Below are positions 23,986 through 33,407 of a stretch of 64,000 nucleotides of DNA, piece by piece. The DNA comes from Legionellaceae bacterium (GTDB taxonomy: Bacteria > Pseudomonadota > Gammaproteobacteria > Legionellales > Legionellaceae). Numbering within the stretch: the stretch's first letter is position 1; every line of letters starts with the position of its first letter. The stretch lies in assembly GCA_029210085.1 (NCBI GenBank), contig JARGPP010000002.1, positions 44,972 through 108,971 on the forward strand. The letters run 5' to 3'. The notes under the pieces were generated by a model. The model made no database searches. It saw nothing but the letters and a program-made list of their open reading frames with translations, and was not told where the DNA came from. Both the position numbers and the translations under genes were made by a program.

Positions 23986-25692
23986 TTAAACCATTCCAAG
24001 AGCAAACTCAGCATCATTTACATCTATTGTGTCTTCATCCACTTGCGCATCATCTGTTGTCAATTCAGGTTTTCGCTGAAATATACCGAATGTTTTTTGA
24101 TCAATCACTTTACCTGCTTCAAAAAGCCCTCTTAGCAGCAAAGCAGCCAGCATAGGAATAATTAGCGCAGATGCTGACGCAACCAAACCAAAGGCAAGAC
24201 CTGAACTCACTGAAACTGCTAATTCCGTTCCTGGCACTAACAATGCCGCACACAAACCATAAAATGCGCCACCTAATGATGAAATACCCAATAACAACGG
24301 TATACGAGACAACAGTTCACGCGATGATTCAATAAATTCAAGTATTGTATCGAAAGAAGAAATGTTCACGGTCGATACGGCCAAATATATGCCATGATCG
24401 AAACTCATAATCAAAGGCACCGTAATACCAATAAATCCACATAATGGCAGCGCGCTTGCTCCAATAATAGAATCAATCACTGCAAGCAAAAAAGCTATAC
24501 CGGTCCATAGTTTATTATCTTGATACAATGAACGCCACTCACACATCTCTTGACATGCTCGATGTTCCATCGAGTAATCTCGTAACTCTAAGAGTCCATC
24601 CCTTAGCTTTTGGAATGGTTCTGATTCTACTTCACCAAAAAAAGAAGTTTTTATATGGTGTTTACGAATCGCATCTATGCTCATAAATTTCGCACCAGCA
24701 CGTCGAAAAATAGCCGCATTATCTAAGCTTCTAACGCCAGACATCCATGTTTTTGCTGCAGCTTTGATATCAACAAAAGCATCTTCTATTGCAGGCATAC
24801 CTCTTTGATTTATGGGAATATACCGTTTTACTTTATCGAGTACTAAATCAAACTTCCAAAGCGCTAGTTCTGTCTCAGTAATATAAATACGGAGCTGTTG
24901 TACTTGCGCTTCGGGTAATGGTGTTGTTCCCGTAGGCTCAAGTATAGGACTATCAGATCCTGAAAGCTCTCTCAATAAATCAGACGTTAAATCGTCTCTA
25001 TTAGAAATTGAACCTCCTGTATACCGAACTCGATGATTTGCAGGTGCCTCAGGAAGGGGTAATGCTTTTGTATCATGGCCTAAGTCATGCAGGGTTGCGT
25101 CTAACAGAAAGCAAATAAAGGTATGAATATCTGCCGGTGTTGTATTATTTCTTGTCGTTAAAAAATCACTTGCTGAACCACCTAGCCCTTGAAGATGTCT
25201 CAGTGAAAGGTACCTTCTTAAATCTTTTAATGTATCTGAATCATGATTGGATACGGCGGCATTGGTTAAAATAGCACGACATGCCGCTGCCCTCTCAGCT
25301 TGATCAACATCTCGCTGAAAAACGTCTGCTCCGCTCAACGCAGCCTCAATTTTATCTTGTTGATATTTACTCAGCTTCAAATAAGGGGCCGTTAAGTAAT
25401 GCATAAAATCAGCACCACCTAAAGCATTGGTAATGTTTTCTGTACGCCTAGCAACATTATTACGCACAATACTATCTAATTTTGTAACAACCCGAAGGTC
25501 TTTTGTTCTATCAAAGGAGCCAGTATACGTTTTGCCAAATAACTGAATTTTACATTGCCAGTCACCACTCATATTCTTCCAAACAAGCATTTTTCTCTCA
25601 GGCATACGGTCTTGTGGTGGTGATGTTTCAAAACGTAATTCAACTTCACTCGGAAAAAGTGATTCATGCAATGCATTTAAATCTAATGGCAT
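23986..25692 (-). CDS. Orphan protein with C-terminal membrane helices, possible effector
   Basis: The 568-residue protein has a strong GGGGGAGAT Shine-Dalgarno before the ATG at 25692. Residues 1-390 are soluble and largely helical. Residues about 400-530 contain roughly four hydrophobic segments (around AFLLAVIDSIIGA, FIGITVPLIMSF, LLLGISSLGGAFYGLCAALL, FGLVASASALIIPMLAALLL). The last 28 residues are acidic and end in a hydrophobic patch, EFALGMV. An acidic block before a hydrophobic C-terminus resembles Dot/Icm translocation signals, but that rule is loose. No signal peptide or known domain is visible. It precedes nothing on its strand, and hpt lies 15 bp upstream. Confidence 0.72.
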   Translation of the reverse strand: MPLDLNALHESLFPSEVELRFETSPPQDRMPERKMLVWKNMSGDWQCKIQLFGKTYTGSFDRTKDLRVVTKLDSIVRNNVARRTENITNALGGADFMHYLTAPYLKLSKYQQDKIEAALSGADVFQRDVDQAERAAACRAILTNAAVSNHDSDTLKDLRRYLSLRHLQGLGGSASDFLTTRNNTTPADIHTFICFLLDATLHDLGHDTKALPLPEAPANHRVRYTGGSISNRDDLTSDLLRELSGSDSPILEPTGTTPLPEAQVQQLRIYITETELALWKFDLVLDKVKRYIPINQRGMPAIEDAFVDIKAAAKTWMSGVRSLDNAAIFRRAGAKFMSIDAIRKHHIKTSFFGEVESEPFQKLRDGLLELRDYSMEHRACQEMCEWRSLYQDNKLWTGIAFLLAVIDSIIGASALPLCGFIGITVPLIMSFDHGIYLAVSTVNISSFDTILEFIESSRELLSRIPLLLGISSLGGAFYGLCAALLVPGTELAVSVSSGLAFGLVASASALIIPMLAALLLRGLFEAGKVIDQKTFGIFQRKPELTTDDAQVDEDTIDVNDAEFALGMV

Positions 25693-25707
25693 ATCTCCCC
25701 CTAAAAC

Positions 25708-26268
25708 TTACTCGTGTTCGGGCGAAACCACAAAAATGCCGGGAACATTTCGTAAGTATTCTTGGTAATCCATGCCGTACCCATAAATAAAATGATCATC
25801 CACTTCCAAGCCTGTATAATCAGCTTGTTTTAACCCGTTTTCTACACGTTCATGATGCTTATCAACTAAAACAGCTGTTTTAACTTCTGCCGCTCCCATC
25901 GCTTTAATTTCATCAATAATTGCAGCAAGCGTTACCCCACCATCTAAAATATCATCAACAATTAAAACCGTTCGATTGGTTAAATCTGTATTCGGCTTTG
26001 CACGCCAGTGCAACTCACCCCCTTGCGTTTCGCCCTGATAGCGTGTGGCATGCACATAATCCACTTCTAATGGAAATTGAAGACGTACTAACAAATGTCC
26101 GAGTGGAATCAAACCACCTATCATGACACACAGTACAACAGGGTTTTTATCATGCAAGTCGTCATGAATAACTTGGGCCAGTTGATCTAATGCTGCTTCG
26201 ATTTGTTGTAATGAAAAAAGTTGTGTTGATTTGCTTTGTACTTCTTGAATTTCTTGTAAAACAGTCAT
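25708..26268 (-). CDS. hpt: Hypoxanthine-guanine phosphoribosyltransferase
   Basis: Purine salvage enzyme transferring phosphoribose from PRPP to hypoxanthine or guanine. Of 186 residues, the PRPP-binding loop is [15 protein letters not shown] (residues about 110-124), preceded by the Pseudomonas-type flexible loop sequence [16 protein letters not shown]. The length and motifs match the gammaproteobacterial HPRT group. The start at 26268 is an ATG. The orphan membrane protein gene follows after 15 bp and may be co-transcribed. Confidence 0.94.
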   Translation of the reverse strand: MTVLQEIQEVQSKSTQLFSLQQIEAALDQLAQVIHDDLHDKNPVVLCVMIGGLIPLGHLLVRLQFPLEVDYVHATRYQGETQGGELHWRAKPNTDLTNRTVLIVDDILDGGVTLAAIIDEIKAMGAAEVKTAVLVDKHHERVENGLKQADYTGLEVDDHFIYGYGMDYQEYLRNVPGIFVVSPEHE

Positions 26269-26352
26269 AAAACAGAGCCAAGCGTAAAAATTGAAGCCAA
26301 CTATACAATATGTTTATGTATTTTTCAATATGTTGTTTGAAAATTTCGCCTT

Positions 26353-27087
26353 TTAACCCGGAAAACAAAGAGATGTTCTTCGTGTATTCAACCTCATTTC
26401 AGGCTGTGACACTTGATATTTCTGTAATATTATACAATACGCTGCAGCAGGAAAAACAGGCATTATTTCGCCCATATTATTCAAAAAAAAACTTTTTCTT
26501 ATCCATTTATCTTGTTGAAATGGCGGAATATAATGAAACACATCAAAACAAATTTGCTGATACCCTCGGTTTAAAAAAGAGCGCCTTAAGTGCAATGGCG
26601 AATGAGGCATCATTTCTGCCTGTCCTAAAGTTGACAAACGACCACAAGCAAGAGAAAGTCCCCATAAACTCAGCGGATTAATCCCTAAAAAAATAACATG
26701 TCCCATAGGATTTAATACGCGATCAATTTCATCGAGTGGATGATTGGATGGACCAAATATTTCAAGTATCATCGGCGCTATAACAACATCAATGCTATTT
26801 CGGTGCAACGGTAGATGGTTAGGAGACGCAATTAACGTTGTTTGATAATTATTAAGACATGGCGTACAAAACCAAGCCTGTTTAAATTTATCATAATCAG
26901 ACAGTCCTGTAGATTCACCACACAAGCCAAGCTGCAATAAAATGTTTGAATTTAAGGACGATTGATATTGTAGCAGCTGTATCCGACAGGCTTGTCCAAA
27001 ATAATAACCTTGCGACGTTTTAAACCAATCATCTAAAGCACGATAGCGTCGTCTTTGTTCATCGAGGTTCACATAGATTACCGTCAT
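26353..27087 (-). CDS. SAM-dependent methyltransferase, YafS-like
   Basis: A 244-residue protein matching the class I methyltransferase layout of the YafS group, often encoded beside rnhA and gloB in gammaproteobacteria. Visible features are LDDWFKTSQGYYFG near the N-terminus, the motif I strand LLQLGLCG (degenerate glycine pattern), LPLHRNSIDVVIAPMILEI as motif II, and RVLNPMGHVIFLGINPLSLWGL after it. The substrate is unknown. The methyl-donor loop departs from GxGxG, so activity is likely but not assured. Neither rnhA nor gloB is adjacent here. Confidence 0.8.
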   Translation of the reverse strand: MTVIYVNLDEQRRRYRALDDWFKTSQGYYFGQACRIQLLQYQSSLNSNILLQLGLCGESTGLSDYDKFKQAWFCTPCLNNYQTTLIASPNHLPLHRNSIDVVIAPMILEIFGPSNHPLDEIDRVLNPMGHVIFLGINPLSLWGLSLACGRLSTLGQAEMMPHSPLHLRRSFLNRGYQQICFDVFHYIPPFQQDKWIRKSFFLNNMGEIMPVFPAAAYCIILQKYQVSQPEMRLNTRRTSLCFPG

Positions 27088-27270
27088 CAGCTCTCATGTA
27101 TTTTTGTACCATGCAAAGCCGTTTGTCAGCAAGCCCTAAAGACGCTCTAGATGCCATGAGGCTGCATAGACCTGATGAAACCTTCACCTTCTATTTTATA
27201 TTTAGTCACAAAAACGCAGCAAATCATTCTTTTGCCCTCCGTGGCATCTAATCATCATGATGTAATACGA

Positions 27271-27642
27271 CTATTCTTCTGCATCCAACTGTTCTTTAAT
27301 CGCACTTACATCAGCAACTAATGCTTGCTCCGCAAGCTCTTTTAAAACCGACTCTGGCACACTTCCTGAATCTGAATAAATCGCAATACCTTCTTTAAAT
27401 ACCATCAAGTGAGGAACCGAGCGAATCTCAAACATTTCACTCAATTCAGGCGCATTTTCAACATCCACAGTTGTGAACAAAACATTTTTATATAAGGATG
27501 CAACACGTTCATATACTGCTGAAAATTGCGTGCATGGCGCACACCATGTCGCCCAAAAATCAACAAAAACGATGGGTTCTTCGGCAATCGTTTGCTCAAA
27601 ATTATCAGCATTCAATGCTATGATTTCATGATATGTTTTCAT
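27271..27642 (-). CDS. Thioredoxin-like protein
   Basis: Small thiol-disulfide oxidoreductase of 123 residues. The active site is WCAPC (33-37), with FVDFWATW before it and the cis-proline loop RSVPHLMVF after. The start at ATG 27642 has AAGGAG seven nucleotides upstream; the longer ORF to 27708 overlaps adk and lacks a ribosome site. There is no signal peptide, so it acts in the cytoplasm. The C-terminus is extended by about 15 acidic residues compared with classical TrxA, and Ala replaces Gly in the CxxC loop. It follows adk by 13 bp and is probably co-transcribed. Confidence 0.92.
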   Translation of the reverse strand: MKTYHEIIALNADNFEQTIAEEPIVFVDFWATWCAPCTQFSAVYERVASLYKNVLFTTVDVENAPELSEMFEIRSVPHLMVFKEGIAIYSDSGSVPESVLKELAEQALVADVSAIKEQLDAEE

Positions 27643-27655
27643 TGTTTCAATCTCC

Positions 27656-28339
<684 letters not shown>

Positions 28340-28479
28340 TTAAATTTAGCCAAATAGCACCTATCCTACCTTTTCAACGATTCCTTGTCACGAATAATCA
28401 TGCCCTTTTCATTTGCCTTACACCTTGTATCTGATACATTAAACACCCCATAGCAAACCCTCTTTATTAAAGGCTATCC

Positions 28480-29265
28480 ATGTCTATTCTTGTTTTTGAT
28501 ATTGAAACTGTTCCTGATGTTGAAGCCGGTCGAAAATTATATGACTTACATGAACTCTCCGATGCTGATACAGCTCAAGCACTCTTTGCGCTTCGGCGTA
28601 AAAAAACAGGCCATACTTTTCTACAACATCATCTTCAACGTATTGTTGCCATATCATTGGTTATGCAAGCAGGTCATGATATCAGGGTTTGGTCACTCGG
28701 CGATGAAAAATCAAGTGAAGCAGAACTCATTCAACGTTTTTTTTCAGGCCTTGAAAAGCACACGCCTACACTCATCAGCTGGAATGGCAGTGGCTTTGAC
28801 TTACCTGTACTACACTATCGCGCACTACTCCACGGCATTCAAGCACCAACTTACTGGGAAGTTGGCGAACACGATCAACGCTTTCGTTGGAATAACTATT
28901 TAAATCGTTTTCATTACCGACACTTTGATTTAATGGACGTATTAGCTGCTTATCAAAATAAAGCATTTGCACCACTTGATGAAATCGCAACCATGCTCGG
29001 ATTTCCAGGAAAAATGGGCATGAGTGGCGCAAAAGTTTGGGATGAATATTTAGCGGGTAATTTAGCAAGCATTCGTGATTATTGTGAAACCGATGTGCTC
29101 AATACTTACTGTGTGTATCTACATTTTGAAAAAATGCGCGGCAAACTCACCGAAAGCCATTATCTTGAAGCCATCGAGCAATTGCATCATATGCTAGAAG
29201 CTAAAAAAAAATCACACCTAACTGCTTTTCTTAAAGCAATGCCATCAACCATAGCGCCTATGTAA
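28480..29265 (+). CDS. Predicted 3'-5' exonuclease (PolB exonuclease-like)
   Basis: Protein of 261 residues related to the proofreading exonuclease domain of family-B DNA polymerases. The N-terminus LVFDIETVPD supplies the first DxE pair of the DEDD nuclease fold. PTLISWNGSGFDLPVLHYRA is motif II, and IRDYCETDVLNTYCVYLHF is motif III, with Tyr and Asp as in DEDDy nucleases. No polymerase domain is attached. It lies alone, divergent from adk. Its physiological substrate in bacteria is not established. Confidence 0.88.
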   Translation: MSILVFDIETVPDVEAGRKLYDLHELSDADTAQALFALRRKKTGHTFLQHHLQRIVAISLVMQAGHDIRVWSLGDEKSSEAELIQRFFSGLEKHTPTLISWNGSGFDLPVLHYRALLHGIQAPTYWEVGEHDQRFRWNNYLNRFHYRHFDLMDVLAAYQNKAFAPLDEIATMLGFPGKMGMSGAKVWDEYLAGNLASIRDYCETDVLNTYCVYLHFEKMRGKLTESHYLEAIEQLHHMLEAKKKSHLTAFLKAMPSTIAPM

Positions 29266-29320
29266 AAAATAAAAGCATCTAAATAAAGTAAGAAACGCTC
29301 AGAGGAGTAAGCATAAATTA

Positions 29321-29652
29321 TCAGCACACCCTGCCGCTTATTTGAGAATTGCTACCTACTTCATTTAAAGGATCATCAGTTAACGCAAAGAATGTGCACG
29401 CACCTATCGCGCCATCACTCGTAAACGCATTAGCGAAAGCGTTGACCATGAAACTGGTACACATTCCCAATAAAAACCCTTTAAGCCTTGCTGATTCATC
29501 GTTTCTGACAACATCACACGGAAAGACTCATCTTGTTTAAGAGATGCTAAAAACTCAGCATATGAAGCAGGACGATTATTATCATTCACATCACCCAGCA
29601 TAAATTTTAGTGCGCTGCCTGCTGCCCGCTTAAATTTTAAATATTTAGACAA
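29321..29652 (-). pseudogene. Frameshifted small membrane-protein gene (candidate)
   Basis: Two overlapping minus-strand frames each look coding. The first, from a TTG at 29652, gives MSKYLKFKRAAGSALKFMLG and a polar helical region to about residue 55, then turns into Arg- and Trp-rich unlikely sequence ending at 29404. The second, entered around 29500-29530, continues with a hydrophobic segment (GFLLGMCTSFMVNAFANAF) and a plausible soluble tail ending at TGA 29321-29323. A single indel near 29510-29530 would join them into a protein of about 110 residues. This suggests a recent frameshift, sequencing error, or recoding. No family recognised and no strong ribosome site seen. Confidence 0.4.
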
Positions 29653-29774
29653 TCAAAAACCCAATTAGACAAATATATTAACAAAAAATAGGCTATAAAT
29701 AAGATCAAATATTTTGTCAAGCCAGTGCCAAGCGAGCCAATCATTTGAAGCAAGATAGTTTAGCTCATGATGTT

Positions 29775-30380
29775 TTAAAACCAATGCCAAGCTTTTCGCT
29801 TTAACTGAGCTTCGCAATTTTTGAGTTGTGCATCGTAAATTTGTGCGCGTGTTTGTACTTTTCGAGCAACATGAACCAACCAACGTTTGCGTCGATAAGT
29901 CCCCCGCTGATAACCCCCAACACCTTCATGGTAGGCTAAATACAAAGCATTTGTATTACCATATGAAATACCCGCTCGCTTGTGCGCTTGATTAGCATAC
30001 CAACCAATAAAATCAACGCCATCTGCAAAGTTTGAGCGTGATGCAAACGTACGCCCGGTGGCACGCTTATATCGACTCCAAGTCATGTCTAATGCTTGTG
30101 TATAACCATAAGCACTCGAGGGTCGCGTCCAAGGAATAACCCACAAAAGTTTAGTGCGCTCAGGTTTTGCACGTGCATTAAATCTAGACTCTTGATGAAT
30201 AATGGCCATCTGCGTGGTAATTGGCACATGCCAGCGTTTTTCAACCGCTTTTGTATCTGCATACCATTCCGGGTGCTGCTTAAAAATACTGCATATGTTA
30301 CCCACATTGCGAGGAGGCATCGTTGTACAACCTGATAATACAAAGACAGACACACACACTATCCAACCCGTATATTTCAC
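29775..30380 (-). CDS. Lytic transglycosylase-like lipoprotein (SLT domain)
   Basis: Predicted outer-membrane or periplasmic lipoprotein that cleaves glycan strands of peptidoglycan. The signal ends in the lipobox LSGC. The SLT-type catalytic glutamate is in IIHQESRFNARA, followed by SSAYGYTQALDMTW and NALYLAYHEGVGGYQRG, all typical of this fold. The start is best placed at a GTG (30380, giving MKYTGW), eight nucleotides after AAGGA; the ORF's ATG three codons upstream overlaps that Shine-Dalgarno. Mature length is about 180 residues, shorter than MltC or Slt70, so only the catalytic domain is present. Confidence 0.88.
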   Translation of the reverse strand: MKYTGWIVCVSVFVLSGCTTMPPRNVGNICSIFKQHPEWYADTKAVEKRWHVPITTQMAIIHQESRFNARAKPERTKLLWVIPWTRPSSAYGYTQALDMTWSRYKRATGRTFASRSNFADGVDFIGWYANQAHKRAGISYGNTNALYLAYHEGVGGYQRGTYRRKRWLVHVARKVQTRAQIYDAQLKNCEAQLKRKAWHWF

Positions 30381-30454
30381 AAATAACATCCTTGTTATTG
30401 AGATTACTCAAGTTTTATTTTTATCATAAATACTTTCAACTAAACAAGTGATGA

Positions 30455-32377
30455 TTAAGGGCAACTACTGATGCCCCTCTCATCTTTTTCTTCTGATTGT
30501 GCAAATTGTAACGCTTGTCGCCGGTAAGCAAGCAATTGGCCTTCTGAAAATACTACTCCCACCATCAACTCTTTTATTAAATCATCATCACTTCTAGCAA
30601 TCACTTGTTTCATACTGTCATAGTACTGACGTAACTCAACAATATTTTGTTTATCAATGACGAGTGCATCAGGATTAGCAATACTGTAAATCAACGTCTT
30701 ATCAAACCCGGCTGCCTCAAATTCGGCCGTCCAACGCACAAGTGGTTTAATTTGACTGTCAATAAACCTTCCTTCAAAAGCAATCGCATTCGGATTAAAA
30801 AAGACTTGCTCCATTATCGCTTTTATATCATTTTCCATAAAAGCTGAATCAAAAAGCTCGGCAAACTCTAAAGGCGTTGCACACAACGGATACTGTTCTC
30901 TGCACAACTTAATAAAATCAGATAATGCACGAACTTGAATGGCCCGCTCTTCAGACATAAATTCAGGTGGCATGAACCAATGAGGTGTAAAGCTCGTAAA
31001 AAAAGCTTGCTGATTCACTGCTTCAAAAAATGCTGCCTCACTGCCAAATAGCGCTTCATCTTCTGGGGTATAATAAGGTTTTAATATATCATCAGAAAAA
31101 TATGCCGTAAAATAATGCTCAAAAAAGCCTTGAAGCATCGATGCACCATGACAGTATGTTTGCACCAAAGGTAGCGTTGCAATGGCTTGATTTCGAGCTT
31201 GATCAAGTGCATGAATTAACGCGGCACCTGGCGTTTTGTCATTTTTACCCAATACCTTTGCGACTTGCTTAATTTCACCAATCAATATTTCGTTATGAGC
31301 AGACGTTGTTACTTCTGAACGCGTTTCTTCCAGCACTATTTCTACAGCCGGTTGTAACTCAATTAAATCCATCGATGCAACAGTTTCATCAGATTGAAGA
31401 ACTGCCATCAGGTCTCCCATTAAGAGGGTTGTTCCACCGACAATCATCTGATAACACATGAGTTGAAGTAGTTTTTTAATGTTATTTTGCTCAAGCGTTG
31501 CCCTGTCATCTTCAAGTGGCATGCCTAATATATCGACCAACCATTGATACACCCAATCAGCTGTTGCTTCTTCATTACTTTTATAAGGTGATTCAGGATT
31601 TTTCTCATTTTTTTGAACATAATCATGTAAAAGAGCAATGGCAAAAGTGACTTCACGTAAAAATTCATCTCTTCTTTTATGCCTCTCTCCTTGTCCATTG
31701 GTGTTATTTTGCCATACTCCCAAAACTTCAAGATCTAGCTGAGTATCTTTTTTAAGTTTTCTAGCATGTGGCTCATCATGATGAAATTGTTTGTGATGCC
31801 TTGCCAAAGCGGGGAGTTCATCAGCACGCTGATTAGACATATCTTCAATTTTTTCTTTAAAATTAGAGGGTATAATTCCGGCTCTCAAATAATCATCTAA
31901 TAACATCAAGCAGTTACGTGGTAATGCCCTTTCTAAATGAATAATTTGAAGCGTTTGGCTTAAGTGATGAGCCTGTAATTTCTGCATGTTTTTAGCAGGC
32001 ATATCGATTTTTTTGCGTATCGCTAAAATGGTACTTTTAAATGCATCCAGTGCTGCCTCATGACGCTCTAAATTTACCACATCAGTCGGTGGCAATATGA
32101 TTTTTTTGAAAAAACCCTTTGCATTATCTTGAAGAGAATCAAAACGAAACCCTAATTCTCGAGCGAATTCTTTTGCTGTTTGTGCCCCAAAAAACATATT
32201 TGATATATAAGAACGACGTGTTGTTGACGCTGAAGTTGACTGTGGACTCAGTTCCTTATCCGTTGAGGCATGTCGAGCTGAGTGACTTTCTTCCACCTTA
32301 ATTTCTGGTGGCCTTCTTCGCGTACCCTTTTTTGTATCAGACTTTGCTCGTTTTGGATCTGCCGGCTCTGAATTCAT
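30455..32377 (-). CDS. Orphan helical protein, possible secreted effector (640 aa)
   Basis: The start is ATG 32377 (MNSEPADPKR), seven nucleotides after GGAGG; the ORF's ATG six codons upstream contains that Shine-Dalgarno. The first 60 residues are disordered and basic/polar (RAKSDTKKGTRRRPPEIKV, Ser/Thr-rich). The rest is a long alpha-helical protein without membrane segments or recognised catalytic motif. The C-terminus has an acidic run, SEEKDE, then RGISSCP, loosely like a Dot/Icm E-block signal. It has a 260-bp AT-rich leader after coaX. Function unknown; effector status is inference from type and context only. Confidence 0.72.
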   Translation of the reverse strand: MNSEPADPKRAKSDTKKGTRRRPPEIKVEESHSARHASTDKELSPQSTSASTTRRSYISNMFFGAQTAKEFARELGFRFDSLQDNAKGFFKKIILPPTDVVNLERHEAALDAFKSTILAIRKKIDMPAKNMQKLQAHHLSQTLQIIHLERALPRNCLMLLDDYLRAGIIPSNFKEKIEDMSNQRADELPALARHHKQFHHDEPHARKLKKDTQLDLEVLGVWQNNTNGQGERHKRRDEFLREVTFAIALLHDYVQKNEKNPESPYKSNEEATADWVYQWLVDILGMPLEDDRATLEQNNIKKLLQLMCYQMIVGGTTLLMGDLMAVLQSDETVASMDLIELQPAVEIVLEETRSEVTTSAHNEILIGEIKQVAKVLGKNDKTPGAALIHALDQARNQAIATLPLVQTYCHGASMLQGFFEHYFTAYFSDDILKPYYTPEDEALFGSEAAFFEAVNQQAFFTSFTPHWFMPPEFMSEERAIQVRALSDFIKLCREQYPLCATPLEFAELFDSAFMENDIKAIMEQVFFNPNAIAFEGRFIDSQIKPLVRWTAEFEAAGFDKTLIYSIANPDALVIDKQNIVELRQYYDSMKQVIARSDDDLIKELMVGVVFSEGQLLAYRRQALQFAQSEEKDERGISSCP

Positions 32378-32636
32378 TGACTGCCCTCCATCCATTATTT
32401 TTCACCCACAATAAATTAAATAATAATCGTGTCATGAATAAGTAGAAAGCGAACTTACCATCAAAAACAAACACGTACCAAACAGAATATTTTCTAAAAA
32501 CATCCATGTTTCATCGTATTTTTTTGAAAATTTATCTCAAAAATTCATTCCAATTTTTTATCTAAAAAAGATTTCAATGAAATAGCATGCACCAAACATT
32601 TTTTATTGTAAAGAATTCGTTAAATAATTATCCCCT

Positions 32637-33407
32637 TTAACTTTCATTCATCTTAATCGCTAGCCTAAGACCTTCTAAAACCAAGTCAGGCAACAAATAA
32701 TGATAAATATTCTCTTTTTCAAACAGCCCAGCAAACCCACCCGTTGCAAGAACCAATACTTCTTCGTTCAAAAATATTTGTTTTTTAATCCGCTCAATGA
32801 CTTCTTTCACAGCACCCAAAGCTCCAAAATAAATGCCCGACTGAATACTCTCAACCGTTGAGCGCCCAACGACTTGAGTGACACGTACAATATCAACAGC
32901 GGGTAATTTTGCGGTATTACTTGATAATGCCTCCATCGACAATTTGAGGCCTGGTAAGATAGCCCCTCCCAAATAGGCTTTTTTTGAATTGACCACACAA
33001 AAAGTAGTTGCTGTTCCAAAATCAATCATAATCAGGGATTGTCCCGGAAACCGATGGGTTGCACCGATTGCATCTGCAATTCTATCGGCCCCCACTTCAA
33101 TCGGATTTCTGTATTTAATATTTAATCCTGTTTTAACACCTGCTTGCAAAAAAAAAGGATCGATAGAAAAGTATTTAATACAAGCGGAACGCAATGAATA
33201 ATCTAATTGAGGTACAACCGAACCAATTGAAATTTTTGTTATTTTATCCGGCTCACACTGATTTTCACGTAGTACTTGCTTTAAAAAAAGGCCTAATTCA
33301 TCTGATGTTCTTTCTTTGGAGGCATGACGAAAACGAAGGCTAATTTCATCTCCATCAAATACCCCTCCATACACATGTGAATTACCAACATCCAAGCAAA
33401 GCATCAT
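32637..33407 (-). CDS. coaX: Type III pantothenate kinase
   Basis: First enzyme of coenzyme A synthesis, in the acetate/sugar kinase (ASKHA) fold. Of 256 residues, the phosphate-1 motif is LDVGNSHVYGGVFDG (residues 4-18), then VGADRIADA (about 107) and the phosphate-2 motif MIDFGTATTFCVV (about 127). Type III kinases are not feedback-inhibited by CoA and use a monovalent cation. The ATG at 33407 overlaps the gltX stop as ATGA, so it is translationally coupled to gltX. Confidence 0.96.
   Translation of the reverse strand: MMLCLDVGNSHVYGGVFDGDEISLRFRHASKERTSDELGLFLKQVLRENQCEPDKITKISIGSVVPQLDYSLRSACIKYFSIDPFFLQAGVKTGLNIKYRNPIEVGADRIADAIGATHRFPGQSLIMIDFGTATTFCVVNSKKAYLGGAILPGLKLSMEALSSNTAKLPAVDIVRVTQVVGRSTVESIQSGIYFGALGAVKEVIERIKKQIFLNEEVLVLATGGFAGLFEKENIYHYLLPDLVLEGLRLAIKMNES

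Noticed and set aside
27111..27251. 46-codon ORF between the methyltransferase and thioredoxin-like genes
   Set aside because: No Shine-Dalgarno and no convincing protein pattern; likely chance in a 183-bp gap.
29665..29883. 72-codon minus-strand ORF at the 3' end of the lytic transglycosylase gene
   Set aside because: It overlaps the transglycosylase coding sequence in another frame; its Cys/Ser/Thr-rich start is a frame shadow.
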